Shown in pieces: positions 1 to 9,955 of a stretch of DNA of 64,000 bases (position 1 is the stretch's first letter; every line of letters starts with the position of its first letter). The stretch is from Desmodus rotundus. Taxonomy: Eukaryota; Chordata; Mammalia; Chiroptera; Phyllostomidae. The DNA lies in assembly GCF_022682495.2 (NCBI RefSeq), contig NC_071391.1:13801680-13865679 (forward strand). Direction: 5' to 3'. Both the position numbers and the translations under genes were made by a program. A model generated the notes under the pieces. The model did no database searches. It worked only from the letters and a program-made list of their open reading frames with translations, and was not told the DNA's origin.

Positions 1-800
1 AAGATTACAGAGTTACAAACAGGAAAGGTCTGTGTCCTCTCCAGTGCCATTTGACATGAGGAGGAGTGTGACAGGAAGGAAGTCAGGTGGGAAGAAACAG
101 TGGCTTCAACGGATTCCTGTTGACATATTTTACAGAAACCCACAACCGTGTAAACTCATTGCCAGGTCCCCTCTCAGGGCATTGGAAGGGGCTCATGCGG
201 GTGTGTGTGCGTGCTTGCTGAAGTTTCATCAGCTTCAGGGTAAATCCACCTTTGGTACCTAACGCTATGCATTCATGATTTCATTGAATTTTTGTAATTT
301 CCTATGAGATAAATACTGTTCTTTTCTGTTTTCCAGAAGAAGAGACTGAGACTTGGGAGAAGTTAGGAACTTGTCATACAATCAGGGTGTGGTAGGGCAG
401 GGATTTGCATGAAGTCGTCTGCGCTCCAGAGCTTGCGTCTCTAACCACTACTCTCCACTGCCTCTTCTTACCCTCCAGGAGCGAACAGTTTCCCAGAGAA
501 GCCAAGCACGGACAAGTAGTCCTCTCACTTCCTTCCAGTCTCTGCTCAAATGTCACAGTATCAAAAAGAGGGGGGTTAAGAAGGTGAAGTAGGGAGGGAC
601 AAGTGTCCCAAACAAAAGGAGTGTGCAAAGGTCCTGGGGCTGAAAGCAGTGTGGTGGATGCGGCATACAGAGAGAAAGGCTGCGTGAGGCTGCAGTTCAG
701 GTGTGCAAGAGCCAGCCCGCACTGTTCCTCTTGCACGGAACAGTCCCTGCCCTGCCCTGGTCCATTTTCCTCTGCTGCACGCTTCGATCAACTGACATAA
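1..800. other. Noncoding DNA with weak L2-like pieces
   Basis: No credible gene is visible: the open frames are short and have no recognisable domains. Around 440-556 the text ending in TCTGCTCAAATGTCACA resembles the part of the L2 3' region that precedes its tail, and 600-660 has a reverse-oriented L2-like phrase. Both are weak matches by eye. Confidence 0.4.
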
Positions 801-935
801 TATACAAGGGTGGGCAAAAGAGTAAGTTTGCAGTAGTAATACAAATAAATAATACAGTAGGTAATAAGCAATAACATAAGAATGAATGCTGCATTTCACA
901 TACCCACTACTGTATGCTTACTTTGTGCCCCCCTT
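801..935. mobile_element. Mariner-type MITE (short TIR element)
   Basis: The left end has AAGGGTGGGCAAAAGAGTAAG, and the right end carries its near reverse complement (CTTACTTTGTGCCCCCCTT). The interior is AT-rich and noncoding. The tip matches that of the larger element at 39987-40263 (GGGTGGGCAAAA), and the flank is TA-rich as expected of Tc1/mariner insertions. It is nonautonomous and about 135 bp long. Exact ends are uncertain by a few bases because the right tip has decayed. Confidence 0.7.
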
Positions 936-940
936 CCCTC

Positions 941-1062
941 TTCTAGAATGGGAGCTGCATGTGGGCAGGCATCTCACCTGTTTCCTCCCTGGCTGTAACC
1001 CCGGTGCCTAGGAGGCTGTCTGGCAGTGAGAAGGTAACTAATATGTACTTATTGAATTAACC
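941..1062 (+). repeat. L2 LINE 3' end
   Basis: The order 'TCTAGAATG...gagctgcatg...gggcaggcatct...cctaggaggctgtctggcag...attgaatta' follows the sense-strand L2 tail (AGAATGTAAGCTCC, GGGCAGGG, TGCCTGGCAC, TTGAATGAA). It is strongly diverged, as expected for this old family. The mariner-type MITE lies immediately upstream. Confidence 0.6.
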
Positions 1063-1572
1063 AAATCAGTGATTAAACAGTGACAGTACCAACCTGTTTC
1101 TGACACATGCCTGCAGACTGTCATAGCCAATAGGTGTTACAGGGTTTCAAGACTGAAAACATTTTGAACCAGGGGATTATCGGAGAAGGTTTCCAAGAGG
1201 AGGTCAGCCTGGGAAGGATGGCTAAGCTAATATGTATATTTAGGAGGCAGTGGCGGGGGAAGGGATGGGATGGGTAGCGGTCCAGCAAGCTGCTTGGCAG
1301 GCCTCCCAGCCTCCGCCAGCCTCCTTGGATGTGGGCCTCTGTGCTATATTCACACATCATCTCAGTGGGTTGTGAAACACAGGCACTGGCTACCAAGGGA
1401 TGCTATGGTTTCTCCTTCCTTGGAGATCTTTAAAAATAGGAATAAGAGATCAACTGTCCTAAATTCTTTAGGAAGGGAAGCACTGGCTTTGTTGGCTCCT
1501 ATAGCGTAACAGACTCCTCTAGTGTGTTGGCTCCTATACTGTATCATCTGATACAAGCATCTCAAGAACCTG
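1063..1572. other. No recognisable feature
   Basis: Mixed-composition sequence. The frames of 67-91 codons overlap on opposite strands and show no domain. Nothing here can be assigned. Confidence 0.5.
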
Positions 1573-1708
1573 TGAGCTTGGCACCACTATTATCATCCCC
1601 ATTTTTCGGATGAGGCCACTGAGGCTCAGGGAAGGTGAATGATTGCCCAAGGTCACCCACCTGCTTTGAGATGCGTCTCTGACTGCAGAGCCTGTGGTCT
1701 TCCCACCA
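1573..1708 (-). repeat. MIR SINE
   Basis: The plus strand shows the reverse-complement MIR core: 'ATTATCATCCCCATTTTTCGGATGAGG', 'ACTGAGGCTCAGGGAAGG', 'TTGCCCAAGGTCACCCA', then the tRNA-like half 'CTGCAGAGCCTGTGGTCTTCCCACCAT' read in reverse. MIR is an ancient tRNA-derived SINE mobilised by L2. Confidence 0.75.
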
Positions 1709-2204
1709 TCCTCAGGGGCTCCGACTCTCTCTTCCAGTCTGTCTTGTTAGGGCTTACAGGTTTTGATTTTAGAGTAGCACGTGGCACTTCGTGAGGCTGA
1801 CAGTAATCAGTAGACTTGTGACAACAGTGATGGCAAAAGTGACTCCTGTCACATGACTGAGTTCTGTTGATTTCAGGGCCGCGTTTCTTTGAGGCAGGAG
1901 GTTGAACCAGACGACCTGTGCGTGCCTCCCCTTCCGCATCATTCTATTAGCAAAGAGGTGGTGTGAGTAGCAGTAATAGCTTCTTAGTCTAGTGTAATAT
2001 GTATCGGAGCGGTCGCTGAATTAAACCCTGGGTTGCTGAGCGTGGGGGTGTATTCGTGCAGTGATGTGCCGTTGCACCCCTCAGGTAGCAAGATACAGAA
2101 GTCGTGTGTAAGAATTTTATAGGGAAGAAGCATATGGCAGGGAAAGTGAAAATCAGGACCTGAAAGCCTCATGAACTTGACCCCTTATGCATGACCTTGG
2201 AGAA
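1709..2204. other. No recognisable feature
   Basis: Unique-looking sequence without a supported ORF, repeat or RNA structure. Confidence 0.45.
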
Positions 2205-2330
2205 GTGGCATGGGGTTTTGACATCAGACAGCCCTGGGTTCAAATCCTTACTCTGTCATTTGCTAGCTGGGCAGTCAGCTAACATTTCTCTGTCAGTTCG
2301 CATTCTTTGGATGCCTGCGATAAAAACCAA
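2205..2330 (+). repeat. MIR SINE
   Basis: Shows the sense MIR order: 'CAGCCCTGGGTTCAAATCCTTACTCTGTCATTTGCTAGCTGGGCAG', which contains the degenerate B-box GGTTCAAATCC, followed by a decayed 'cttaacatttctctgtcag' stretch. A second MIR follows at 2605. Confidence 0.7.
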
Positions 2331-2604
2331 CTGCAGCTGCCTTGAGCCGGGGCAGCTCGCAGAATGGACAGAAAAGCCACAGCTCCGGACCTCAGAAACA
2401 GCTGATGGATGAGCTCTTCAGAGTGTCTGCCACGACTGGTCTGAGGATTCCTCCAGGCAGGCTGAGGATTACAGGGGAGGCCGGGGTCTCACTCCACCCT
2501 CTGGGCAGGAGGGCAGGGCTTTGACTGTTGGTTTCCTCACAACAGTATCCAATGAGGGAGGGGGGTCTTCTGAAGTAGAAGCAGGGCAGAAGCATTGGGT
2601 AGTC
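2331..2604. other. Spacer between two MIRs
   Basis: No assignable feature is visible. The overlapping small frames on both strands look like chance. Confidence 0.4.
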
Positions 2605-2745
2605 ACTACCACCTCTGAGCCTCAGTTTATTCATCTGTAAAATGGGAATGATGAGACCAGCCATGCTGAGGTTTGTTGTAAGGATTTAAGTTAATGTATG
2701 TAAACGGGTCCGTGCAAAAAAACTTCCAGTAAACAGTAGTTATTG
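2605..2745 (+). repeat. MIR SINE (truncated)
   Basis: The MIR core and 3' part are recognisable from 'CTCTGAGCCTCAGTTTATTCATCTGTAAAATGGGAATGAT' followed by 'TTGTTGTAAGGATTTAAGTTAATGTATGTAAA'. The tRNA-like head is missing. Confidence 0.75.
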
Positions 2746-3824
2746 GTATAATGTAGTCAAATTTCTGTTACCCCTTTTGCAGATGGTCCATGGTAACTTT
2801 TATTTGTTAGTTCCAGTGTACATCTTTAAAAAGGAGCATATCCTTATGTAACTAAAATAATATCCATATCACAGTTAATTCAGTGAACAATAATTCCTTT
2901 CTAGCATTTAATACGTCCAAATTCAAATTTCTTTGGCAACTTTGAAATCTAGCCCAACGACCGCCTTCCTCAGCAGCTTCTTTCACAGAGGATAAGCTCA
3001 CCGTAGTGTTTGCCTCAGCCGGACAGAATTGGAAAGGTACATCCGTTACAGGGGGGGGAAAGTCAGGGACTGCATTTCAAGACGGTATCGAGTGATCTGG
3101 GATTTCCCTCTGTTTTGGTGTATTCAGGTCAGCGCTCCCCCTCATTAGTGCCGACTGTATTTAACACTGCCACCGTTAATGAAAGCTTTAGTAGTTAGAT
3201 ACATACACGGAATCTCCTATTACTCCAGGGTGCGTGTCGACGTCTTCCAGTGCGATTCAACAAACATTGATTGAGTGCCTCCTCTGTGCAAGATATTTGT
3301 CCTCGTAACCACTCCTGTGGAGTTCTTGAGCCAAACTTAAGTTGCTTTTTTTTTTTTTTCAGTCGCTTTTACAAACGAAGAGCCAGACTTGGCTATCGAA
3401 AGTGGGAGAGGAGGAGCAGTCACACCACGGGATTACTTGTCTATGAAATTTTAGATCTACTGTAAGGAACCCTCCCAGTGCCTTTGGGGACAGACATCTC
3501 ATGATGGAATTGTTTAAAAATCACCCAAGATTTTTTTAAAGGTTAGCTTGTTTGTTTCTTCCGACCCAGGGACGCTTTTCTTACCAAAGGCAAGGGCAAA
3601 GAGATTTGCAAGAAGGGTCTTCTGCTATAACTAGGAGACCACAGCCTTTGGGGCTTTGTTGAAGTGGGGAAAAGACAGCAATTCCCAGTCTGGAGTCTTC
3701 CCCAAAGACTGCTGTTTCCAGTTCCTTGAGCCAGTAATTGCTGCCTTCCAGACAGCAAGAAAGAGAAAGAAAAGTTCTGAGCCAGGGTTAAAAAGGTATG
3801 AAATATAGTGTTTTATAAGATTGG
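2746..3824. other. Intergenic or intronic sequence, no feature assigned
   Basis: About 1.1 kb without a recognisable gene. It contains an eight-base G run near 3051 and a T run near 3344-3359. The two overlapping minus-strand frames at 3543-3879 have no domain and are treated as chance. Confidence 0.4.
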
Positions 3825-4545
3825 ATGTGAGCAGAGATGTGGGGAAATGGGTCCTCTTAGACGCTGCTGGCGGGAGCATGAATAGATGCCACCTTTATGG
3901 AGGCCAGTTTGGAAACACTACCGAAAGTCGTAAAAATGATCACGTTCTGGGACTTGATCCAGAGAAGATAAACAGGGTTATCCTCAAAGATGTATCCACT
4001 GTTCATCATAGTGGGAAATTGGAAATACTCTAAATGTCCCACCACAGGGGATTGATTTAGGTTGGCTGGTTCAAGAACTTACAGGGGATCCTTCCATAAT
4101 GGGATATTACTCAGACATCAGAAAGTAGGTTGTAACTGGGGCTCTCAGTTGGGGTCCATGCTTCAGGGAGGGTCTAAAATTACATGCAAAATTGTGTGTG
4201 TGTGCACATTTTGGATGGGCGGGAAGATTTTTATGGATTCTCAAAGAGGTGTATGATTCAAGAGACTCAAAAATCACCATTGTAGACAATATTTAAAGCA
4301 GAAAGATGTTGACAACATATTATTAAGGGAGAGAGTGAAGGATAGGTTTAAAAGCAAACAAAATACCATCTCATTTTTATAAAAATGTGTATGCGTATTT
4401 GTGTATGTGTGTATGTATAGGAAAAAGATGAAAAAGTTATCCACCAAAATGATAATCATGGTTATCTAAAAATGATAGGTTACAGGTGATTTTCCCCTTT
4501 GTTGCAGTTTCTAAAATTGTTACCATATATTACTATTATATTAAA
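3825..4545 (+). repeat. L1M 3' region
   Basis: Sense-strand L1 end-of-ORF2 and 3'UTR phrases are readable: 'atgtggggaaatgggtcctcttagacgctgctggcgggagcatgaatag', 'ggccagtttggaaacac', 'aatgggatattactcagacatcag', then '...accaaaatgataatcatggttatctaaa...ttacaggtgattt'. It is highly diverged and 5'-truncated, with no open frame of note. Confidence 0.75.
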
Positions 4546-4574
4546 GAAAGTGTTTTGTGGGTTTTTTTAAGCAT

Positions 4575-4775
4575 AAGAGTATGGATCCTGCAACCTAGCC
4601 CCACACTGGCTGCCTGGGGCTCGGCTTACCAGCTAAGGAGTCCACAATGAGTGTCTTCCTTCTCCAGGTCTTAATTTCCGCATCTGTACAATGGAGATGA
4701 TACTAGTGCACGTAAATAGGGGGCAAACACCAGCCCTGGCATGAGGTAGGTGCTCAGTGAAGGTTCGCTGTTGGT
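4575..4775 (+). repeat. MIR SINE
   Basis: The core reads 'CAGGTCTTAATTTCCGCATCTGTACAATGGAGATGATACTAGTGCACG', and the 3' part is 'CCAGCCCTGGCATGAGGTAGGTGCTCAGTGAAGGTTCG', matching the MIR tail (TGCCTGGCACATAGTAGGTGCTCAATAAA). Confidence 0.75.
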
Positions 4776-4795
4776 AACCAAACCGAGGTGAGACA

Positions 4796-4990
4796 GGGTG
4801 GTAGGTGCATGAGCTTTGGAGACACATAGGCTTAGGTTTGAACCCAGGCTCACGGCTCCTTAGCTAGTGATCCCCTTGTATAAGCTTTATTCTTTCCGTC
4901 TGTAAACGGGGCATACTAATATTCCCCTTGCTGGGCTGATTTCAGCACTGGAGAGATATACGTGCCTAATGTGTAGCTCAAAAAATGATG
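4796..4990 (+). repeat. MIR SINE, tandem to the previous one
   Basis: A near full-length MIR: head 'GTAGGTGCATGAGCTTTGGAGACACATAGGCTTAGGTTTGAACCCAGGCTC', core 'TTTCCGTCTGTAAACGGGGCATACTAATA', tail 'TACGTGCCTAATGTGTAGCTCA'. It lies in the same orientation as the MIR just upstream, so these are two head-to-tail insertions. Confidence 0.8.
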
Positions 4991-5569
4991 GGAGTGTTCC
5001 AACCGAAGTATTGATAGAATTGTGTCCTTTGGGAATCGACAATCAGTTGCTTTTCCTCATACCTTCACTCAAATCTCATTGACCTCATGCTCAAAGCACA
5101 GCACTGAAGAGGCTGGCCTAGGTCAGGGCTCCAAAAAATAGAACATTCCACCAGTTGCTACCGTGATTACTAATTGTTACCTGTGGGCTTATTATATTAC
5201 TGGTCCTGGGATGAATCACTCTTGCTTTTCTCTGTTCTTCCTCCATTTATATCTTCCGTCCAGCGCCGAGCTGCTACCCATAAGAAAATGTGCATGTAAA
5301 AGAGGACTCAGAGTTGACTAGAGCTTGGCCCTCCTCTTCTCTGAGTTCCTTGTGTGCCCTGAACCCCACCCCAAGAGTTATCTCATTTAGATCTCCCCTT
5401 TCTGAGGGTCATCATCTCATCTGACATTTTATGAGATTTTGGTGTCTGCTGAATACCTGGTATGTGCTTGGTGTAGTGTGAGGTCTTTGTTTTATGTCAT
5501 CTTGTCTAGGCTGTAGGCCGAATCTTCTCCTGCCTTCATGCTCCGCAGCTGATTCGCTGGCAATTCTGT
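4991..5569. other. No recognisable feature
   Basis: Unique-looking DNA with no gene. A 73-codon minus frame at 5412-5633 has no recognisable domain and overlaps repeat DNA. Confidence 0.4.
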
Positions 5570-5655
5570 TCTTATCATATTTTTCCAGAATCCGAGCACC
5601 TCTCCCCACCTCCACAGCCACCACCCTGTCCAAGCCACCATCATCTCAAACTGGA
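5570..5655 (+). repeat. L2 LINE, left part of an L2 split by L1
   Basis: The text 'TTTCCAGAATCCGAGCACCTC...CCACAGCCACCACCCTGTCCAAGCCACCATCATCTC' follows the L2 ORF2 3' region. In the L2 consensus this is followed, after about 80 bp, by the 'ctttttaaaatgyaa' phrase that appears at 13608, just past the L1 block. I therefore read the two as one L2 interrupted by the L1. Confidence 0.6.
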
Positions 5656-7798
5656 TTTTTTAGAGAATAGATTTTATTTTTTTTTAGAGCAGTTTTCAGT
5701 TTACAGCAAAACTGAGTGGAAAGTACAGAGAATTCCCATATACCTCCTGCCTCCCCCTTAGTCTCCCCTATTATCAACATCCCTCACCAGAGTGGTGTAT
5801 TTGTTATAATCAATGGACCTACAATGACACATCACTATCACCCCAAAACCATCATGTACATTAGGGTTCACTCTTGGTGTTGTACATTCTATGGGTTGGG
5901 AAGGTATAATGACATGTATCCCATTACAGTACCATACAGAATAGTTTCATTGCCTTGAAATCCTCTGCGCTCCGCCTGTTCATCTCTTCCTCCCCGCAAC
6001 CCCTGGCAACCACTGATCATTTTGCTGTCTCCATAGTTCTGCTTTTCCAGAATGTCATATAGTTGGAATCATACAGTATGTAGCCTTTTCAAATTGGCTA
6101 CTTTCACTTAGTAATATGCATTTAAATTTCCTCCATGTCTTTTCACAGCTTGATAGTAATTTCTTTTTAGTGCTAAATAATAATATTCCATTGTCTAGAT
6201 ATATCAGTTTATTTATCCTCTCACCTACTGAAGAACATCTTTGTTGTGTCCAAGTTTTGGCAGTTATAAATAAAGCTGCTCCAAACATCTGTGTGCAGGG
6301 TTTTGTGTGGACATAAATTTTCAACTCCTTTGGGTAAATACCAAGGAGTGTGATTGCTGGATCGTATGGTAAGAGCATGCTCAGTTTTGTAAGAACCTGC
6401 CACACTGTCTTCTAAAGTGGCCGTGCCATTCTCCATCCCCATCAGCAATGAACGGGAGTTCCTGTTGCTCCACATGCTTGGCAGCACTTGGTGTTGTCAG
6501 TGTTCTGGATTTTGGTCATGGTAATAGATGTGCAGTGGAATCTCATTGTTGTTTAAGTTTGCATTTGCCTCAAGACGTATAATGTAGAGCATCTTTTCAT
6601 GTGCTTGTTGCCATCTGTATATTTTCTTTGGGGAGATTTCTATTAAGATCTTTGGCCCATTCTTAAATTAGGATGTTCATTTTTTTTATTTTTGAATTTT
6701 AAGAGCTCTTCGTGTATTTTAAATAACAGCCTTTACCAGATATGTGTTTTGCAAATACTTTCTCCCATTCTGTGGCTTCTCTTCTCATTCCCTTCGCAGT
6801 GCCTTCCACAGAGCAGAGATTTTTCATTTCAATGAAGTCCAGCTTATCAATTATTTCTTTCCTTGACCTTGCTTTTGGTGTATTTAAAAAGTCACCACTA
6901 AACCCAAGATTATCTAGATTTTCTCCTATGTTATCTTCTAGGAGTCTAATAGTTTTGGGTTTTACATTTAAGCCTATAATCTATTTTTCATGGGTCTTCA
7001 GCTACTTTATGATCAATTTTAAGCTAATTTTTGTGAGATTGTAAGATTAGTGCCTAGAGTTATTTATTTATTTATTTTTGCATGTGGGTGCACCGTTGTT
7101 CCAGCACCATTTGTTGAAAAGACCGTCTTTGCTCCATTGTATTGCCTTTGCTCCTTTGTGCAGATCAGTTGACTGTATTTATGTGGGTCTATTTCTTGAT
7201 TCTCTATTCTGTGCCTCTCGCTATATATATACCTCATATAAATCTTATATATATTTATTAGGTTTATATCTAAATATTTAATTTCTAAGGGGTGCTAATA
7301 TAAATGGTATTGTGTTTTTAATTTCAAATTCGACTTGTTTATTGTTAGTATCTGAGAAAGTGATTGGCTTTTGTATATTAACCTTGTATCCTGTAAACTT
7401 GCTATAGTCATCACTTAGTTCTAGGAGTTTTTGTTACTGTTTTTGTTGAAACTTTCAGATTTTGTACATAGACAATCATGTCATGTGTGTACAAAGAGAG
7501 TTTTATATCTTTGTTTCCAGTCTGTGTACATTTTATTTCCTGTTCTTGTCTTATTGCATTAGCTAGGACTTTTAGTATGATATTGAAAAGGAATGGCAAG
7601 AGGGGATATCTTTCCATGTTCCTGATCTTAGCAGGAAAGCTTCCAGTTTCTTATCATTAGGTGTGATATTAGCTATAGATTTTTTTTGAAGTTGTTCTTT
7701 ATCAAATTGAAGACATTTTCCTTATTCCCAGTTCACTGAGAGTTTTTAAAATCAAGGATGAGTGTTTGATTTTGTCAGATACTTTTTTCTTCCATTTA

Positions 7799-7973
7799 CT
7801 GTATTTTGCCATGTATAATGTGCACCCACATTTTTGTATGCATTATACATGGATTTATTATATGTATTATTATACCCATAGTATGAAATCATTATACCAT
7901 GTGTAATGCACATCCTTATTTTTCCCTCAAAAATTTGGGCAAAAAAGTGTGCATTATACATGGCAAAATATGG
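7799..7973. mobile_element. Palindromic MITE, unassigned Tc1/mariner-like family
   Basis: The ends are CTGTATTTTGCCATGTATAA and its reverse complement at 7954-7973, with about 24-bp terminal inverted repeats. TA dinucleotides flank both ends (7797-7798, 7974-7975), which fits a TA target duplication. Partial copies of the terminal motif recur inside, around 7840-7852 and 7891-7912. It has no coding capacity. It sits inside the old L1, so it inserted later. Confidence 0.8.
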
Positions 7974-8024
7974 TATATAAACATGTGATTTTTCTTCTTT
8001 AGTCCATTGATATGATGGATTACA

Positions 8025-8545
8025 TTTTTAAATTAAATTAAATTAAATTGTTTTATTGATTTGAGGGAGAGAGAGGGGGAAAAAACCTTCAATTTGTTGT
8101 TTCGCTTATTTATGGATTCATTGGTTGCTTCTTTTTATTTTAAACATTTTTTTATTGTTGTTCAAGTACAGTTTTCTGCCTTTCCCCCCTCCTCTCCCCA
8201 CCTCCCCAGCCCTCCCCACCTCCCTCCCCTGTTTTCACCCCCCTCCCTTGTTACCATCCATGTGTCCTTTATAGTTGTTCCTGCAAACCCTTCACCCTTT
8301 TCCCCTGTAATTCCCTCCCCTCTCCCTTCTGGTCACTGTCAGCCTGTTCTCAATTTCAGTGTCTTTGGTTGTATTTTGCTTGCTTGTTCATTTTGTTGAT
8401 TAGGTTCCTGTTAAAGGTGAGATCATATGGTATTTGTCTTTCACCTCATTGGTTACTTCTTGCATGTGTCCTGACTGGGGATTGGCCCCAACCTTGGAGT
8501 ATTGAGATGATGCTCTAACCAACTGATCTACCCAGCCAGAGCTGT
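8025..8545 (-). mobile_element. VES-type SINE split by an L1 3' fragment
   Basis: The left piece (8025-8133) has the A-rich tail in reverse and 'TTTTATTGATTTGAGGGAGAGAGAG'. The right piece (8447-8545) has 'TGTGTCCTGACTGGGGATTGG' and ends 'CTACCCAGCCAGAGC', the reverse of the tRNA-like head. The two are separated by the L1 piece at 8135-8446 and joined by its target duplication. The SINE is diverged compared with the copy at 8662. Confidence 0.75.
8135..8446 (-). mobile_element. 5'-truncated L1 3' end inserted into a SINE
   Basis: Antisense L1 3'UTR: T-rich start, 'TTGTTCAAGTACAGTTTTC', a pyrimidine-rich stretch (antisense of the L1 polypurine tract), and 'GGTGAGATCATATGGTATTTGTCTTTC'. It is flanked by a near-perfect duplication, CATTGGTTGCTTCTT at 8119-8133 and CATTGGTTACTTCTT at 8447-8461. 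The single mismatch suggests a fairly recent event. Confidence 0.85.
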
Positions 8546-8661
8546 GATGCATTACATTAATTGCTTTTCAAATGTTGAATCAGCCTTGCATACCTGAGAT
8601 AAATCCCACTTGACTATGGAGTATACTTCTTTTTATATATTGTTGGATTAGATTTGCTAAT

Positions 8662-8883
8662 GCATTTTTAAATTTTATTTATTTATTTTTAGAGAGAGGA
8701 CAAGGAGAAAGAGAGGGAGAGAAACATTGATGTATCTCCTGCACATCGATTGGTTGCCTCTCGCATGCCCCCAGATGGGGACCTGGCCCACAACCCCGGC
8801 ATGTGCCCTGACTGGGAATTGAACCAGCTAACCTTTTGCTTTGCAGGCCAGCACTCAATCCACTGGGCCACACCAGCCAGAGC
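8662..8883 (-). mobile_element. VES-type SINE (bat tRNA-derived)
   Basis: On the minus strand the head begins GCTCTGGCTGGTGTGGC, with A-box-like and B-box-like (GGTTCAATTCC) promoter motifs. It continues 'CAGTCAGGGCACATG', then a CT-rich segment and an A-rich tail (plus-strand TTTATTTATTTATTTTT). The 10-bp direct repeat ATTTGCTAAT at 8652-8661 and 8887-8896 is the target duplication. It is the best-preserved VES copy in the window and is the key evidence for a bat genome. The 68-75-codon frames over it are incidental. Confidence 0.9.
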
Positions 8884-9493
8884 AAAATTTGCTAATATTT
8901 TGTTGAGGGTTTGCATCTATGTTCATGAGAGATATCAGCCTGTAGTTTTATTGTAATGTCTTTGTCTGGCTTTGGTATTAGAGTAGTACTAGCCTCATAG
9001 AATGAGTTAGGAAGTATTCCCTTTGCTTCTGTTGTCTGAAAGAGAGTGTACAGAATTGATATAATTTCATCTTTAAATGTTTGGTAGAGTTCACCAGTGA
9101 ACCCATCTAGGCCTGGTGCTTTCAGTTTTGGAGGGCTGTTAATGATTGATTGGATTTTTTGAACACACATTGGCCTATTCAGATTGTCTGTTTCTCCTTG
9201 TGTCGAGTTTTGGCAGATTGTGTCTTTCAAGTAATTGATCTATTTTATCTATGTTGTTAAATTTATGGACACAGAGTTGTTCATAATATTCCTTGATTAT
9301 CCTCTTAGTGTCCATGAGCTCTGTAGTGATGTTTTCTCTATCCCGTCCGATATTAGTTATTTGTATCTTCTCTCTTATATCCTGTTCCTTGCATCCTTAA
9401 CTTAACTTGTTTATACTCTGATGTTCTTCCTTTCTTTATGTAAGTATAAGCTTTTTACTTATATCATTCTTCTCTCTCCAAAGAACAACTTCA

Positions 9494-9681
9494 AAAAAAA
9501 GATTTTATTTACTATTTTTAGAAAAAGGGAGGGAGAATGAGAGGGAGAGAAACATCAATGGGTGAGAGACCCCAACTGGGAACCTGGCTCGAAACCCAGG
9601 CATGTGCTCCAACCAGGAATTGAACCAGTGACCCTTTGATTCACAGGCCAGCACTCAATCCTCTGAGCCACACCATCCAGG
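9494..9681 (-). mobile_element. VES-type SINE, second copy
   Basis: Same architecture as 8662-8883: a reverse A-rich tail ('AAAAAAAAGATTTTATTTACT'), a GA-rich stretch, 'AATTGAACCAGTGACCC' (reverse of the B box) and the end 'GCCACACCATCCAGGG'. The flanking duplication is weak (AAAGAACAACTTC against AAAGAGCTTC). Confidence 0.85.
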
Positions 9682-9955
9682 GATCTAAAGAGCTTCTTTT
9701 AATATTCTTGTAAGTCATGTCTACTAGCAACAAACTCATTTTTGTTTGAGAAGTTCTTTATTTCTTTTCTTACTTTGAAGGACAATTTCACAGGGTACAG
9801 AATGCTAGGTTGGTGTGTTTTTCCCCCTCTCTCAGGACTTTAAATATTTCACTTTGCTCTCTTCTTACTTCTATGGTTTTATAGGAGAAGTTGGGCGTAT
9901 TTCTTTATCTTTGCTCTTCTAGAGGTAAGGTATTTTTCTCCCTTGCTTTAAAGAA

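Noticed and set aside
2205..2745. One MIR split by a 270-bp insertion
   Set aside because: The first piece already runs into the MIR core and the second repeats core text, so two separate MIRs explain it better.
8662..8883. Possible tRNA gene (A- and B-box-like motifs on the minus strand)
   Set aside because: It is the tRNA-derived head of a VES SINE followed by a CT-rich body and A-rich tail. It lacks a full cloverleaf.
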